Counted from the stretch's first letter, positions 22,323 to 34,550 are shown. The stretch: DNA of 64,000 nucleotides from Tigriopus japonicus (GCA_010645155.1 JAAGOF010000220.1:976065-1040064); one strand, 5' to 3'. The notes: generated from the letters alone by a model not told the origin. Translations and numbers: made by a program.

Positions 22323-25300
22323 TATTTGTGGATGAAGAGCTCTTAATGTCGGAATTCTTGATTGATTTCGGTATTACAAATGCAGTCGATTTGGTAAGAA
22401 AATCGAAAATTTTCTTTCCCAAGACCACACACGCAATGCTGAATTCGCAAAAAAAATGCAATTTGCCTTTTACAAATGCAGGAGCAATGTGAATCTTAAA
22501 TGGAGATGTGCAAGCATATTATTTTGTAGCAATGATTCAAGTTCTAGTGAAGTCCTCTTTTGGCCGATACTTTTGATTTTGGTACTTTTTGCTTACCGGC
22601 CTTTTCAGTTCATTACTAGTTTTCAATCACTTTATTTGCCATTTTTCCGCTTTCAAATATTGACTGGCACTGACTTTTAGAACTGGCATATTCTGTCACT
22701 TTCTCTCAGAAGAGAGCAATGCATGATCTTCAACAACGGTTCTGCTTCCCTTTCCATTCATTGATGTACAGTATTTCCCCATTTCGGCTACAACCAATAC
22801 TCGACTACAATGCATTGCACACCCGCCACACCGTAGTGGCGGGAAGGACCACGCCCCTCTCCATCCCACCACCTGTCTATAGAGCTCTACACTCTATAGA
22901 GACCATAGAGGTCTATAGAGTGGAGATACTAGGGCAAGCCGGTCGTGGAATTTCATTTTGGGCCTCAAGGCTCATTTATCATCAGCGACTAGTTGAAACT
23001 TGCCCAAATAAGTCCAATGCACTGACGTTTGTACTATGATCGTCCACTTGCATTGGCAAGTTTAATGGTATTCTTCGGAAACATTTGCCTTTTCACGCAA
23101 CTTATGGGCAACTTTGGCCAGTGTCAGCTGCAAACAAGGCAGACAAAATGAGGACAATGGCCTCTCTACAATCCTCTAAGCATCAGACAATGCCGGAGCC
23201 GACGAATTCACGTGATGCCAAAGGTTTTTTTCAGTCAAGTCTCTTAAAGTTTTTCTTGTCAAACTTGTGATAATTACAGGTTCTTACTAGAATATGAAAT
23301 AATTTTCAAACTCTTGAAAAGTTTTCGGCTTTTTGTTCGGATGTGAATGACGAATTAAAAAATCATTACGCCCTGCCTAACCCACAAATAGTGCACAGGG
23401 TTAGGCAGAATTAGTGAAACATTAGATATAAGATCATGATTAAGACGCTTGGTGTAAGCCACAATTACAAATGATAGGTTAAAAAACTATAAACAGGAAA
23501 ATGGTCATAGTGGCATAATCGCCAAGGTGGCAAAAAGATTGCGAGGACTCCCACGTTGGTCATAGTCAAGTTGGTTAAGATCACATGAAATCCGGCTTGA
23601 TCCATGAACAAGATGGTCAAAGTCTAAAATGTGTCCTCATACTAACTGTTGGTTGGATGGTAAAAGAAGACCAACAATGGTAATAAGGACCAATTTTGGT
23701 TTTCTTGAAGGAGCATGGGATTATACCTAGGATGAGAAATTCTAGGTGCGTGCAAGTTGTAATATTAAGAAAATCAGAGCAGTGGTTTTGCTCTGATGGG
23801 GGACATGACAAATGATATTCCACATTGTTATAGCATGTTGTTGGCGGAACAACTTCTTAGAACAATGCTTTCTCATTGATGTTGTTGGTTGATGGATAAT
23901 TGAATATGCTCTTGCTCTAACATGTCATGCTCGTTTGTGTTACAGTTTATCTTTATGTTCGGGAGTCGAGAATATACGCTGCCCCGAATAAGTCCAAGTC
24001 TCAACATTGGTAAAGGGTTATTTCACAATATTCAAGTTTTACTATATCAGCCTAACCCTTGAAGATACATAATAATCTATACAAAAATAGTTATTCCGTA
24101 AAAGGTTACGAAGTGTCCTTGTTTCAGAGTTCAAAAGATTTTTTCAAGCCCCACGTTTCTTTCGCACTAACCAATTGGACTAATGTAATCAAAACTAGGA
24201 AAATGATTGCAACAGTTGAGGGCAAATTGAAAAGGAAAGTAAAATATCGCCAAATACTGAACTTAACAAAAATCTGTAATAGAAATGTTGGGGTTGAAAA
24301 TGGATACTAAGTGCTCGATCGATGTGCCAAATTTCCGGGCTCTAAAAAGGCATGGATTCAGGATAAAGTGAAATATGACTAACAATGCTTTTTGGTTTTC
24401 CTCCTCAATGTGAGAAATAGCAATGGTAAAGAAAGATTTCCCTTCGGCAAATTGAAGCATCCTGTGCATTTTGCATGACCTGTTTGCTATGATTTCTTGC
24501 TTTTTGAATTGCACGTATTTATGGGACCAAAGTACCACCATGAGAAAAACATCCTATGATGTATAAAGGACTCAATGTTCCAACAAAATGCGACTCGTCG
24601 CATCATGCAAGTACAGTAGGCTGCGCCTTTTTTGACTATATAAGACCATGTTCCTACTGAATAAATAGCAGTCTTTTGACAATTGTCCGACCACTTGTCC
24701 GGTCAACTGTTGATCACTTGTTCCATCTTTAGTTGCATTCTCGTTATTTCTGACTAAGTCTCACGTCCAAGCTCTCACTGAACTAGATCGAGCACTACAG
24801 ACCTGCTGCCGTTAGCAGTCTAGGTTTGTCAAAAAGTCTCAGTTTTCAAGGGTCAGATTTTCAAAAAATGTTGCATTTAAAAGCAATGGCATGGTAAATG
24901 TATGTTGAGCAGAATTGCAAAGTAATTTAAAAACAAATGGAGAAATTGGAAGCCTTTAATTAAACAAATTATTTGTTTTTAGGTTTAGTTGCCCCAGGAA
25001 CCAATCTCCTCTGGCCATCTTGTTATTCAATGTCGGGCATTCCTGATTCAAAAGTTCGGAAGAACCCATCAATTTATTTAGAAATTTTAGAAAGCAACAA
25101 AACATATTTTTTCCCTAAAAAATGTAAAGAATTGATATTCTAACTACAAGTTATGCAGATGAGAAAGAAATTGTTGCAATTACCAGGCCTAAATCTTCGT
25201 TTTAGGTACCTTTTCACGCTCATCAGAAACACGCGTCTTCTGAACTTTTTTCCCGCCAAAAATGATGACATCACTAGTAATTCCTGCCATTATGAGTTAC

Positions 25301-26998
25301 CAAAACGTTACGTTTTCACAATCAAACTATCGTTTGACAGCGTTTTTGGATTCTTTGGTGAGCATGTTTTCAATTTGGGAAAATAAATTTCTCAAAAAGT
25401 TGAAACTTGAGCTCAGAAAATAACGTTGGTAATGGAGCCGTATTTGCTTTCATTCCATAATAGAACAAGTATTTTCTAAAACATCAACATTGCACGAGAT
25501 TAAACGACAAACCAAAGGCTCTAACACAATCTTCTTCATAATCACAACTACAAGACCTGCCAAGAAATAGAATTCCGACAAGAGAGAAGTAATTATTTCG
25601 CACAATTCCCGAGATCATAGAGTAAGCAATCCTGAAAATGACTAGGTTGATTTCAAACAAATCCACAAATGCATAAGAAATAATGTAGATCCACAGTTAA
25701 AATTTTACGTTTGAACTAACCGACAACTCAAACAATGTCATTTATCAGCCGTCCACCGAGCACAAACACGTGTTCGTCAGAGAGGAGACGGAGCCTTCAA
25801 AGTCCTCTGACATCCTTATTCGAAAACTGCACCCAATTATACGACTTTTACTACTAGTTGTTACTCTTACTCTTGTTGTTACTCTTGTTACTGTACTTTC
25901 TAAAATAAGAAATTGGTTTGATCTTACGTAGGGATATACCGAGTGCGGAACAAAAGATGTTAAAAAAGCCCTTAAACTGCAGTCAATGATTTCCCATTAT
26001 TCTCAATTATTCAAAATGTGTTTTCCTAAAAATCTACCGGAGTAAAAACAATCATTCAAAAATTCAGTAAAACGTTTTGAGTGTGGAGATTGATTATGAA
26101 TATTAAAGACAATTATTTTGTGCTATTTAGCATAACCCAGTAATCACTGAAGAGGAAAACACGGCCAGTCATTGTGAATAGTTGGTTGAATTTTATTTTC
26201 ACTTAAAACAGTTGTGAATGCAAACCTGTGTCATTTTTTAAAAAAATTGCAATCAATTATAATCATTATGCTTTCAAAGGCAATTTACAAGTTTTTTATT
26301 GAAAAAATTACAAGTGCAATTAGATTAGTTTGAAACAACCATTTCCAATTCTAATTTCAAATATGCAATATGGATCTGTAATAAGTATTCAAAACCTGTA
26401 GATTATCTTTATGAATGCAATCTAAACACAGAAATTTTCTCCTGAAAAACTTGGCAACAACTCCAAAGTTTTAGAATCTGTCGAAAAATCCAGACCTGTA
26501 ATTGAAAAATACCTATTTCATTTTCTTTAAAACGATTACTTATTTTAAGTAAGCTCAAAGATTACTTTGAGCTTACTTGTAAAACTGATAAAATACTTGC
26601 TTAGAAGTGTGACTCCCCTTTTTGAGATGCGAAAAGTCAAATACTTAAAAATCAACTAAAATTGGTCATTTGCGAAAAAAATATTTAAAATCCCAAAATG
26701 TTTGTAAGGCAGTGAAAAAAAAGTGACTGAAGAAGAGCAAGGAAAAGAAAACTTATAGCTAAGAAAGGAAATTAGCAAGAAATGTGCTCATCTCAGCGAG
26801 CAAGGCTAAATCATAATCTCAAGATATTTAAAACTCCTAATTGTGAAGTTTAAAGGATTATTTCAATTTCCCTTTTTATAGCAATTATTTATCTTTGTGC
26901 CAAAGCAACCGTGCAAGGCAAACAATCGACGTCCGTATGTAGAACCCTTAGTCAACAATAATCTCTGTGCATTTGGAGTCGCCGAGCATTCAACAAAT
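22323..26998. other. Region without a confident gene
   Basis: Contents seen: a possible further gene 1 exon beginning at 22482; nested short inverted repeats at 22826-22925; similarity of 23060-23270 to repeat R1; a compact signal group at 24635-24665 (TATATAAG then AATAAA) that could be part of a solo LTR or an RNA polymerase II promoter remnant; CTCTTGTTGTTACT-type simple repeats near 25855-25900; a CAGACCTGTAATTG motif at 26489 like the end of the CAGACCTG MITEs. No conserved protein was recognised. Confidence 0.45.
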
Positions 26999-29859
26999 AT
27001 GTCACTTACACTGCACTTAGTTTTAATATTTCACTGCATAATTTACTTGAGTACTTGCACCGACTTTAAAATTTCTCTTACATCCTCAATCCACGGATTT
27101 CAAATGGATCCTCATGTTGTAATATGGGAGAAGCATATCATCAAACAAGACGACAAAAGGGGTAATATTATTTGTATAGTTTGAACCCCTCTATAAATCA
27201 TTGCGTTTTTCCAAAATTCGTTTTTTATGTTCTAGATTCATTAATGATATGCACAATGTGGTGTGAAGAAGGTTGTCATGTATTTGAGCTTAAAAACAAC
27301 ATATGTCGTTTGTATAAGAGATATGTTGTCATGAAATCCGCTGATCCAAAGCAAACGCTTCAAGTATTTTATAAACGCCAAGAGAATCCTCCAATGCTTG
27401 GTAATATTCACGCAGGTCCACAGATTCTCGTGTTTCGACACGATTTTTCGGACAACCAATTTTGGCCTCGTGATGTCAAAGGTCGAAACAAACATGATAC
27501 CTCGGCTCTTTAAGCGAGTGGACGGAGGTTTCCATTTCAAGCTTTGTTATCCTGGTAAGTATTTGATTTAATTGATTATTAAAGAGAACGAACATTCTAC
27601 ATATCTTTTATGGTCGAAAGTAATTTAGAATTGCAAGCCAAATACTTATACATTGTTAATTGAAAAAGAGCAAGGTATTGAAAGATATAAGTCAATCATA
27701 AAAAAATATGAAAGAGCGCGCAAAAATTAATGCATTTTGGGGAAGGGGAAAATATCTTACCATGTTTCCAAGATTCCGGTGAATAATAAACTTGTGACGT
27801 AAAACTAAATTGAATTTTAATTTCAATGGAAAATGAGAATTTCGGCACTGCTGGAAATAATTTTTTCAAACAAGGTATCTATTAAAAACATCAAATAATT
27901 CAAGTTCTTTGCCAAATTTAGAAGAAAATGCTCTCTTCCAACTGTTCTCAAAATCATAGAAGGTTTATCATTCTATAATTAAAGCCGTTCTTATAATGGG
28001 CCTGTCAATGCAAAATTTTATGATAATGGTATAAGTAAAATAAATTTACTTTTTATTTTGTCATAGTATTTTTTATAAAATTAAAAATTACTGAAAGCAC
28101 GAAGTGTGCTTAGACAAGGACTCTTGAGCAAGGAAGCGACACGACATTTTTGGTCCCGCCAACTTAGGCCATTGATTGCAAGTCTAGAGATCACTCAAAA
28201 CTTTAATTTGCATACTTTTCCCCATTCCAAAAGCATAAAGTAGATTCATATGATACCATTTTGTATTCAAAAATATATCTGAGGTTTGATTTGTTGTATT
28301 TTTGGCAAAAAAGTCTTGCACAAGTTCAATTTGTAAGAATAAAGGTTGAACAAAATATCACTCTTCCCAATTTTTGCTTTTTTGCATTATATTGAATAGA
28401 AAACAAATAATTTCAGACTCTTTATTACTGAACATGAATTAGGGATAGTATGAAAGTAGTTCACAACTAATTTTTATTAACAAATACATAGCCTAATATA
28501 TGTTCTCATTTAGACTCATAAATGGCATTAGGTAAGATTCCACATTTTTGAAAATTAAACTATGGTGCTAGAAATGACAACTTTCTTGTCTTTTCCAAGT
28601 TGGTCTGAAGATTTAAAGAACTTTCAATTGGCTTGGAGAAAAATGTGTTTTCAAGAAAATATTCCGTATTGACATTGTATCAGTCAATGAGTAAAAGAGA
28701 CCTCAAATGCTGATATGGGAAGTCTTGATGACTTCTTGGATATTTTTGTGTTTGCTTAACTCACTGGACACTCTCATGAACTAGGTAACTGAGTAGTATT
28801 TAAAATGGCAGAAACCTTTTGTCCATGGATGTTGGTTGTCTTGGAGATGAACCCACAGGGAACTTTCAGGTTTTGCTCCTAAACAACACTGGAAGAGGAA
28901 CTTGTTGTTCTTGTTGTATTGTTAAGTAATAATAATTTGTCATTGCTCTACTATTCTTTCTGAGCCACAAGCAAATTGACTTTCTTGAAATTTAGAGACC
29001 ACTGGGCATTGACAAACAATTCCTTAATAAACTGGTGGCATTGGGCCATTGCTTAAATGGTTCGTGGTCTTGATCATTGAGACCTCAGTTCAGGAGCTCT
29101 TTTCCAATACAAATGAAACCACGGTTTCAAAACCACTCTTTGATATGCCTCAAACACATTAGTTTGCCTTGGCACAATGCAAATATTCATTATCAAACAT
29201 CCAAATCAATGTTCATAGCCAGAGCATGGGGGATTTTGGGCACTATTCACAGGCAAGTAAGGCTCAAAAAGGTTCTTTAGAGCCATAGAATCAAAGAGAT
29301 AACCATGGCAACTTAAAGCACAGCTTTTCCTACCCACGGCACTTGGGTTCTAGGTGAGATGACACACAGTTTAAAGCTTATTCTCCTCTTGGCTGTTGGA
29401 ACTTTCTTTGCCGTTGTTTACAGCTAGGCCTAAGTTGGTTGGAAAGGTTTGGTGACTGTAAGTGACCATTCCTTGCTGGAGGGTCCTTGGCTTAGATATG
29501 AGACATTTTAGTCAATAAGGGTACTACATAGATGAGGTAGTCAACATATGGTTTGTTGCTTTTCAGGACTCAACAACGTCTCATGTTACAGGTGGAGCCA
29601 AACTGAAAACCCGTTCAATATCATCGGCGAAACAGGTCAAGATGGATTTCTTTACAAGGAAAACTTGTTAGCAAAACCTGCTCCTTTCTTTGGATTGTCA
29701 AGAAACGCTCCATATTCATTGCTCAATGGTGATTTCCGAGTGGACAACTGGTGGTTTGCAATAGGAAGCTATAGCACATACAACGATAAATTTGTTTTTC
29801 CAGACCCCCTCCAAGAGGTGTCTTTGGTAGAGCTGTATCTTGAATTGTTGGAAGAGTAA
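26999..29859 (+). CDS. Gene 3: secreted PAN-like protein with an unnamed C-terminal domain, frame broken in exon 2
   Basis: Exons 26999-27161, 27236-27554 and 29567-29859 (stop TAA), joined in phase 1 with GTAATA, GTAAGT donors and TTCTAG, TTTTCAG acceptors. Exon 1 starts MSLTLHLVLIFHCIIYLSTC, a signal peptide. Exon 2 opens with a PAN-like Cys pattern (ICTMWCEEGCHVFEL, NNICRLYKR, QVFYKRQ). Its first frame runs to a stop at 27511-27513, but the codons that fit the donor lie in the +1 frame and read PRLFKRVDGGFHFKLCYPG; a one-base shift between about 27400 and 27500 is needed. Exon 3 reads WSQTENPFN, ETGQDGFLY, DNWWFAIGSYS and VSLVELYLELLEE. I recall FKLCYP..WxQxxNP..WWxAxG..VELY as a recurrent extracellular module but cannot name it. 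Either a young pseudogene or an assembly error. An AATAAA lies near 30196. Confidence 0.72.
27555..29566 (+). other. Intron 2 of gene 3
   Basis: Two kilobases between the frame-broken exon and the terminal exon. AT-rich; no repeat ends, RNA gene or exon recognised. Small ORFs in it lack codon or domain support. Confidence 0.5.
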
Positions 29860-30387
29860 TGAAAATTGAACAAGTTCAGTTCGCTGTCTATGTTTTACCC
29901 CGTATGCGTTACCTCTGTAGCTCATTGGAATTTGTTTATGGCCCCTTGCTCTTCTCAAATTCTCAATGCTGTTCTTTGGACAGTTTTTGAAAAGTTGTTA
30001 AGTCAACCCCTTAAGACCACGTTTCAAACCTATTTGGCAAGAACTTAAAAGAATTAAGGCAAGAGAATGGGGGTTAAAAAATGACTCAGTTGTAACCAGT
30101 AGTGTAATCTGTGTAATCTATCATCAGCTGTGACTCAGTTGTCACGTCAAGTGTAACTTTACTACTTTAAGTCAGTTTCGTAAATATTAAAGTCAATAAA
30201 AATCATTAATCCTAGGTTGATTATTTTTTTAAAGATATCGACTTTCATGAAGTTGTGCCAAAAACACGTACAGTGGGCCCTAATCATTACATACTCCCTT
30301 GTTTCTTCATGGAGCGCTAAAACTTTACCATTAAATATAAAGTCAAATACGGATGACTAGTAATGACATAAGGGAATGACTCATTAC

Positions 30388-30864
30388 GAGAGCGAGGATT
30401 TAAAAGGTTTAACTGAAAACTTTAAATACCCCGTTTTGCTCATTTTGCCAGAAAAAAACCTTATTTTTGCATAATATAGAAATTTCAAGTAAAAAAACTT
30501 TTTTTCACGTGTTTCAGGCACAAAAGAACATTTTTTTAAAATTTCAATCCAACCTAAAAAAGGGTCGTCAATTTTTTTTTCGGTGAAAGAACGTGGACCA
30601 AGAAGTTTTGAATTAAAAATCGAGAACAAAAATTTGCCGGCCAAAAAAACCACAAAAGATAAAGTATATTTTGCCCTATTAATTGCAAAAATTGAAAACC
30701 TGTTTTGGCCATTTTGGGGGGAAAACAACCTCATTTCGTTCATTTTCATCTGGTAAAAAAACTTGTTTTGCCCACTTTCAGCGGAAAAATAACTTTTTTG
30801 GCCATATTTCCAACTTTGAAATTTCGTTTTTTGACATTTTTGCCAACTTTCTTTCCGCCCTCTA
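30388..30864. mobile_element. hAT-type MITE (477 bp), family H1
   Basis: Flanked by the exact 8-bp duplication CTCATTAC (30380-30387 and 30865-30872). Left end GAGAGCGAGG, right end reverse-complemented TAGAGGGCGG. The interior is a series of TTTTGGCCATTTT/CCAAAAT-like words, which produces a 161-codon low-complexity ORF on the - strand that is not a gene. Confidence 0.78.
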
Positions 30865-31349
30865 CTCATTACCCTTTGTCAAGGTGAAGTAAAGCAAGCA
30901 AAAATATCAAAATTTAAACCTATTATATGGAACAATAAATAAAAACATCATTTCTAGTGTTGCAAAACATTGCATGCAGTTATAAAAGAGGTAGTAATTT
31001 CCAAATAATTTAAAAAAGGGTTAAAGAAGTCATTATCATCACGTTGATGCATGATTTTCCGATCAAAAGTTTTTACTTTGAACTTTTTCTGGCTGTTTTG
31101 GCACGAAAAACACTCTTTTGAGTTTTACAATTAACTTTGAATAAACTTCAGTATTCAAAAGAAAATTTAAGGAGGAAACACTTTTTTTCACGTTTTTCAG
31201 AGCCAAAAAATCTTTTGAAATTTTAGTCCAACCCAAAAAAATGCCATTAAAAAAATGATCTAATCGAGAATAAAAGAAAATTGCCAGCTGAAGAAACAAC
31301 AGGGAAAATAATTTTGCACTATTTTAATAAGGAAGCCAAACTAACGCGG

Positions 31350-31440
31350 TTTTTAAAGGGCCGAGTGTAAGTGCTTCCCCAGACGGCGAGAGTTCGAATC
31401 CTGTTGGGTATAGAATTGACACTGTCGGGAAGTCTTTCGA
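31350..31440 (+). repeat. SINE-1 fragment
   Basis: GTGCTTCCCCAGACGGCG then box B-like AGTTCGAATCC and CACTGTCGGGA match the - strand SINE at 4716-4890. The 3' tail is replaced by SINE-2. Confidence 0.72.
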
Positions 31441-31690
31441 GAAGGAGACGTGGTGTCGTGGTTAGCGTTGTTTCCTGTTGTGAGAGAGGTCCCAGGTTTG
31501 ATTCTCCTTCCCGACCTCTCTCAGGGAAACTTTAGCCACTATTCCACACCCACAGACGGAGAACCAATCTGATATCGGACAACAGATTGCCTATCGGAAA
31601 AACTGGACGATGTGATGGCTTCGCTGGCCGAGCGAGGATCGAACCTCCGACCCTAGCACCCACAATTCAAAAAAAAAAAAATGACAAGTT
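31440..31690 (+). repeat. SINE-2, most complete copy
   Basis: Starts AAGGAGACGTGGTGTCGTGG with a box A-like segment and box B-like GGTTTGATTCTCC, as in a tRNA-derived head. The body runs through CCACAGACGGAGAACC and GACGATGTGATGGCTTC, and ends CCTAGCACCCACAATTC plus A13. Near the 3' end the opposite strand reads GGTCGGAGGTTCGATCCTCG, which again resembles a tRNA T-arm. Truncated copies are at 441-620 and 10697-10880. Confidence 0.8.
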
Positions 31691-32133
31691 GAGAAAAGAA
31701 ATTTCTTTGGCCATTTTCTTGTCAAAAAAACCTGTTTACCTTTGCTTTCATCTAGAAAGGAACTTCTTTTGCCCGTTTTTGATTGGAAAGCTTTTTTGGC
31801 CATATTTAGAACTTAAAAACTTCTCATTTGACATTTTACCTAACTTTTTTCCCCTTACTACTCATGAGCATGCCTCTCGTGTGGGGCCCCAGCACAAAAC
31901 TCTTGATTATAAAAGGTCCCATTTCCCGCTGAGTTGTTACACTTGAGGAAGTAAGCACCATGGGAAGAAATCTAGATTTGAGCTTGGACATCAAGACTCG
32001 CGTCATTCAGTTCCACTTTGAGAACTTCCAATGGGGTATTCGTGAAGGAGACAGCTGCTGAAGTTACCTAAAACCGATTGTAGACGGCGCCACATTTGAC
32101 TAGACGAGAATAAAATTTTGCTACTTAACATTT

Positions 32134-32179
32134 GGTTAGGTTAGGTTAGGTTAGGTCAGGTTAGGTTAGGTTAAGTTAG
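32134..32179 (+). repeat. Interstitial (TTAGG)n telomere-type repeat
   Basis: Eight GGTTA pentamers with one GGTCA variant, then GGTTAAGTTAG. TTAGG is the ancestral arthropod telomere unit. It belongs to a longer dispersed repeat: the downstream block TTTAGGATAAATACACTCAC...TTTACAAGCGAGAG (32290-32365) recurs at 60370-60432 after a similar GTTAG-rich stretch, and CCTAACCTAACC occurs at 58212. Confidence 0.8.
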
Positions 32180-32579
32180 TTTAAGTAGTGAAATATATCA
32201 AAACCCAGAATGGGCCCAAGACTATATATACAGTGTATACATCATGTATAGTATTGTAAATATCCAAGGAGATAAATTCTCGCAATAAACATTATTATAT
32301 TGCTTTAGGATAAATACACTCACGCAACCTTGGAATAAATCGTGGTCCATTTACAAGCGAGAGCCAAAGTGCAGAGGAACAGGAGGGTAGCCAATATGAG
32401 AAGATAACCAAGTGTTCAATAAAAAAGTGGTTTGTTGAACCTTATCAAGAAACAAAGGCATAAAAATATCTTATGATAATTACAAAAAGCTACTTTTGCA
32501 TTCTTAAGATGCCAATTGTTATATGGTAACAATATCCAACTGAAATTTAGTCCTTACCACCCTTTTGTTTTTTCTACAC

Positions 32580-33020
32580 CTGTTGTGAAATTGTTCCACC
32601 GATATATTTAGTTCACATTTCCGAAAATCTTGTTTAAGTGCATTTTCAATGAGATTTTATATCATTTTGCGCTATTTTGACATACACACGAAAAAAGATA
32701 TTGAGAAGCTATATGAAATCTTTGGAAATTTGTTGTTTGATATAACTGTTTTTAGGGGGTCAAAAATTCAACATTCAAAGTCAAATAACTTAGCTGCTGA
32801 TGAATATATTTTACTTAATTTGAATTCAACACGTAACTAAATGGTCTCTATGTAAATATGGATTAAAAAGTTTATCAAAAAATGTTGTAATTAATAGGTT
32901 TTTACGTTTATAACTTTTCCCCTGGATCTAAACTTACATGTATATTATACAATAAAAGTAAATTTGGTCCCCATTGAATTGATTGTGGGTCCAAAAAATG
33001 CCATGATGTTTCTTGGGGTA
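32580..33020 (+). repeat. Dispersed repeat R3 (copy A)
   Basis: Matches, inverted, 49150-49640 (landmarks: TGGGTCCAAAAAATGCCATG, CAAATAACT, GAGATTTTAT). Partial relatives are at 37150-37370 and 49870-50110. No coding capacity seen. Confidence 0.68.
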
Positions 33021-33059
33021 TTATGATCCAAACTTAAAAAGCCATTCGGAACACCGTGG

Positions 33060-33355
33060 ACCACTATCGTGAGATTTTTCGGTCAAGAGAACGTTAATAG
33101 CATTCAGCCAAACCAAAGATGGAGTCAAATTGAACCAAAGAAAAATGTTGCAAGACTCTGCGCAGCCTCATGTGGTTGTGGTGAACAAAAAGTCGGCTCA
33201 AATCTCATTTTCCATTGCATTGAAGGAATGGCCAGGAAATTCATCAAACTTCAAACTGACTGAAAATGCTTGGTCCATCATTAAACGAAAGCTTTTTGAA
33301 CTTCCCGCAGCTAGCTCTGTTGCTCACCTTGAGATGAACATCAAACCTGTATAAA
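33060..33355 (+). pseudogene. Tc1-like transposase remnant
   Basis: The + strand reads MLQDSAQPHVVVVN then EWPGNSSNFKLTENAWSIIKRKL, corresponding to the Tc1 transposase segment with FQQDNAPxH and WPxxSPDLNPIENLWxxIKR. The second catalytic Asp position is changed (SNFKLTEN) and no TIRs were identified, so it is a dead fragment. It directly adjoins repeat R3. Confidence 0.7.
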
Positions 33356-33521
33356 ATAATTTATATCCTTAATGTCTCGAAAATTTAGTAAAAAGGTTTG
33401 CCTGACCATGTCAAAAAAGTCATTTGCTTAAGGAGTAAATTTATGGAAAATTTATTGATTAACCTTGGTTAACCTTTGTTTTTTTTCGTGAACATTTCAT
33501 TGAGGTGACAAAACTCATGTG

Positions 33522-34542
33522 TAGGGCTAAGGAAAAAAAATTTTTACATTAAAAAGATTTTTTTACATTTTTTGCCAATTTTACTTAAAAATAACATTTT
33601 ACCTTTATTTGACATTTTTTGGAAAATTTCAACATTTTCTGTACTTTTTGCCCAAAAATGTCCTCCCAAAACCGGTTCTGAGAGACCAATTAATGAAACG
33701 AAGACTTGAAATTTCCCGCCGAAATTTCCCGCTAAAGTTGTCATTGTTCAATTTCACATTTTACGATGCCAATTTTTTTCAAATCTTGGGAAAAGGGAAA
33801 AAGTGCCCTTAAAGTTTCTTTTTGTCAAAAAGTTGTGAAAAAGTTCAAATCAGAAACTTTGTGGCCCTTGTTTCCGTGATTATTTTACGTGGGCTTAAAA
33901 GCTATGTGTAGAGTAAAGTATGTTTTAAGTTGGCACTATTGCCATTATTTACTCAGAGTTTAATATCTATTGCCTTTCAAAGAGTCTGAATGTGCTATCT
34001 GACCTAAAACATAAACTGTTTTGACGGCATTATTTCCTTCAGATGTCTGGTCACACTGTGTAAAGTAGTCTTCTCAAGCAGGAACCTCTCACCACAGGAC
34101 GTGACACTGACGCGTAGCCCAAGAAGGCCCTAAAAACGGTGCAGTTCTGTGCTGAATTTGAACGAAATTGCCAAAAGACGATAGAAAAAGGTGTTTGATA
34201 GCAAACAGCACTTGACAGCAAAGTTGCAGCGTAAGATAGCGGTCCTTTTCCTACAATTAAATTTTTACAATAATGCTTTCTGATCCTAGAATTTGGTCAA
34301 AACTGAGGTGCTTCAAAGCAATAAAACACTGTTATTTTTTGCGTTTTGTCCTACATTTTTTGCCCTAAGTGTCAATTTTTTTGCCCTTTTTGCCCTATAT
34401 TTCAACATTTTTTGCCCTTTTTGCCCTATATTTCAACATTTTTTGCCCTTTTTGCCCTATATTTCAACATTTTTTGCCCTTTTTCCTGACATTTTAAATG
34501 ACATTTTTTGGACGTTTTTCCAACATTTTTTCCCGGGCTCTA
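33522..34542. mobile_element. hAT-type non-autonomous element (1,021 bp) with internal 32-bp tandem repeat
   Basis: Exact 8-bp duplication CTCATGTG at 33514-33521 and 34543-34550. Left end TAGGGCTAAGGAAAAAA, right end reverse-complemented TAGAGCCCGGGAAAAAA. Near the right end, 34374-34490, a 32-bp unit (TTTTTTGCCCTTTTTGCCCT + ATATTTCAACAT) is repeated three to four times. A related right end occurs at 14480-14500. Confidence 0.8.
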
Positions 34543-34550
34543 CTCATGTG

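Larger units (their letters stand above)
31020..31880. mobile_element. Second H1-related element carrying two nested SINEs
   Basis: 31070-31260 and 31690-31860 resemble the interior of the element at 30388-30864 (TTTTTTCACGTTTTTCAG, TTTTAGTCCAACCCAAAAAA, TTTTTGGCCATATTTAGAAC). The right end CCCCTTACTA precedes CTCATGAG, like the other hAT ends here; the left end was not found. SINE-1 (31350-31440) and SINE-2 (31440-31690) lie in the middle. Confidence 0.55.

Noticed and set aside
21660..22335. Long repetitive ORFs on both strands (KIFDLKKLRP and SKIFGLSFF types)
   Set aside because: They are by-products of a 30-bp tandem repeat whose period is divisible by three.
24635..24665. Solo LTR call around TATATAAG and AATAAA
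   Set aside because: No TG..CA borders or target duplication could be fixed, so it is only mentioned in the regional note.
30384..30869. 161-codon ORF on the - strand
   Set aside because: It coincides with a hAT MITE made of repeated TTTGGCCATTTT words; composition is low-complexity and there is no domain.
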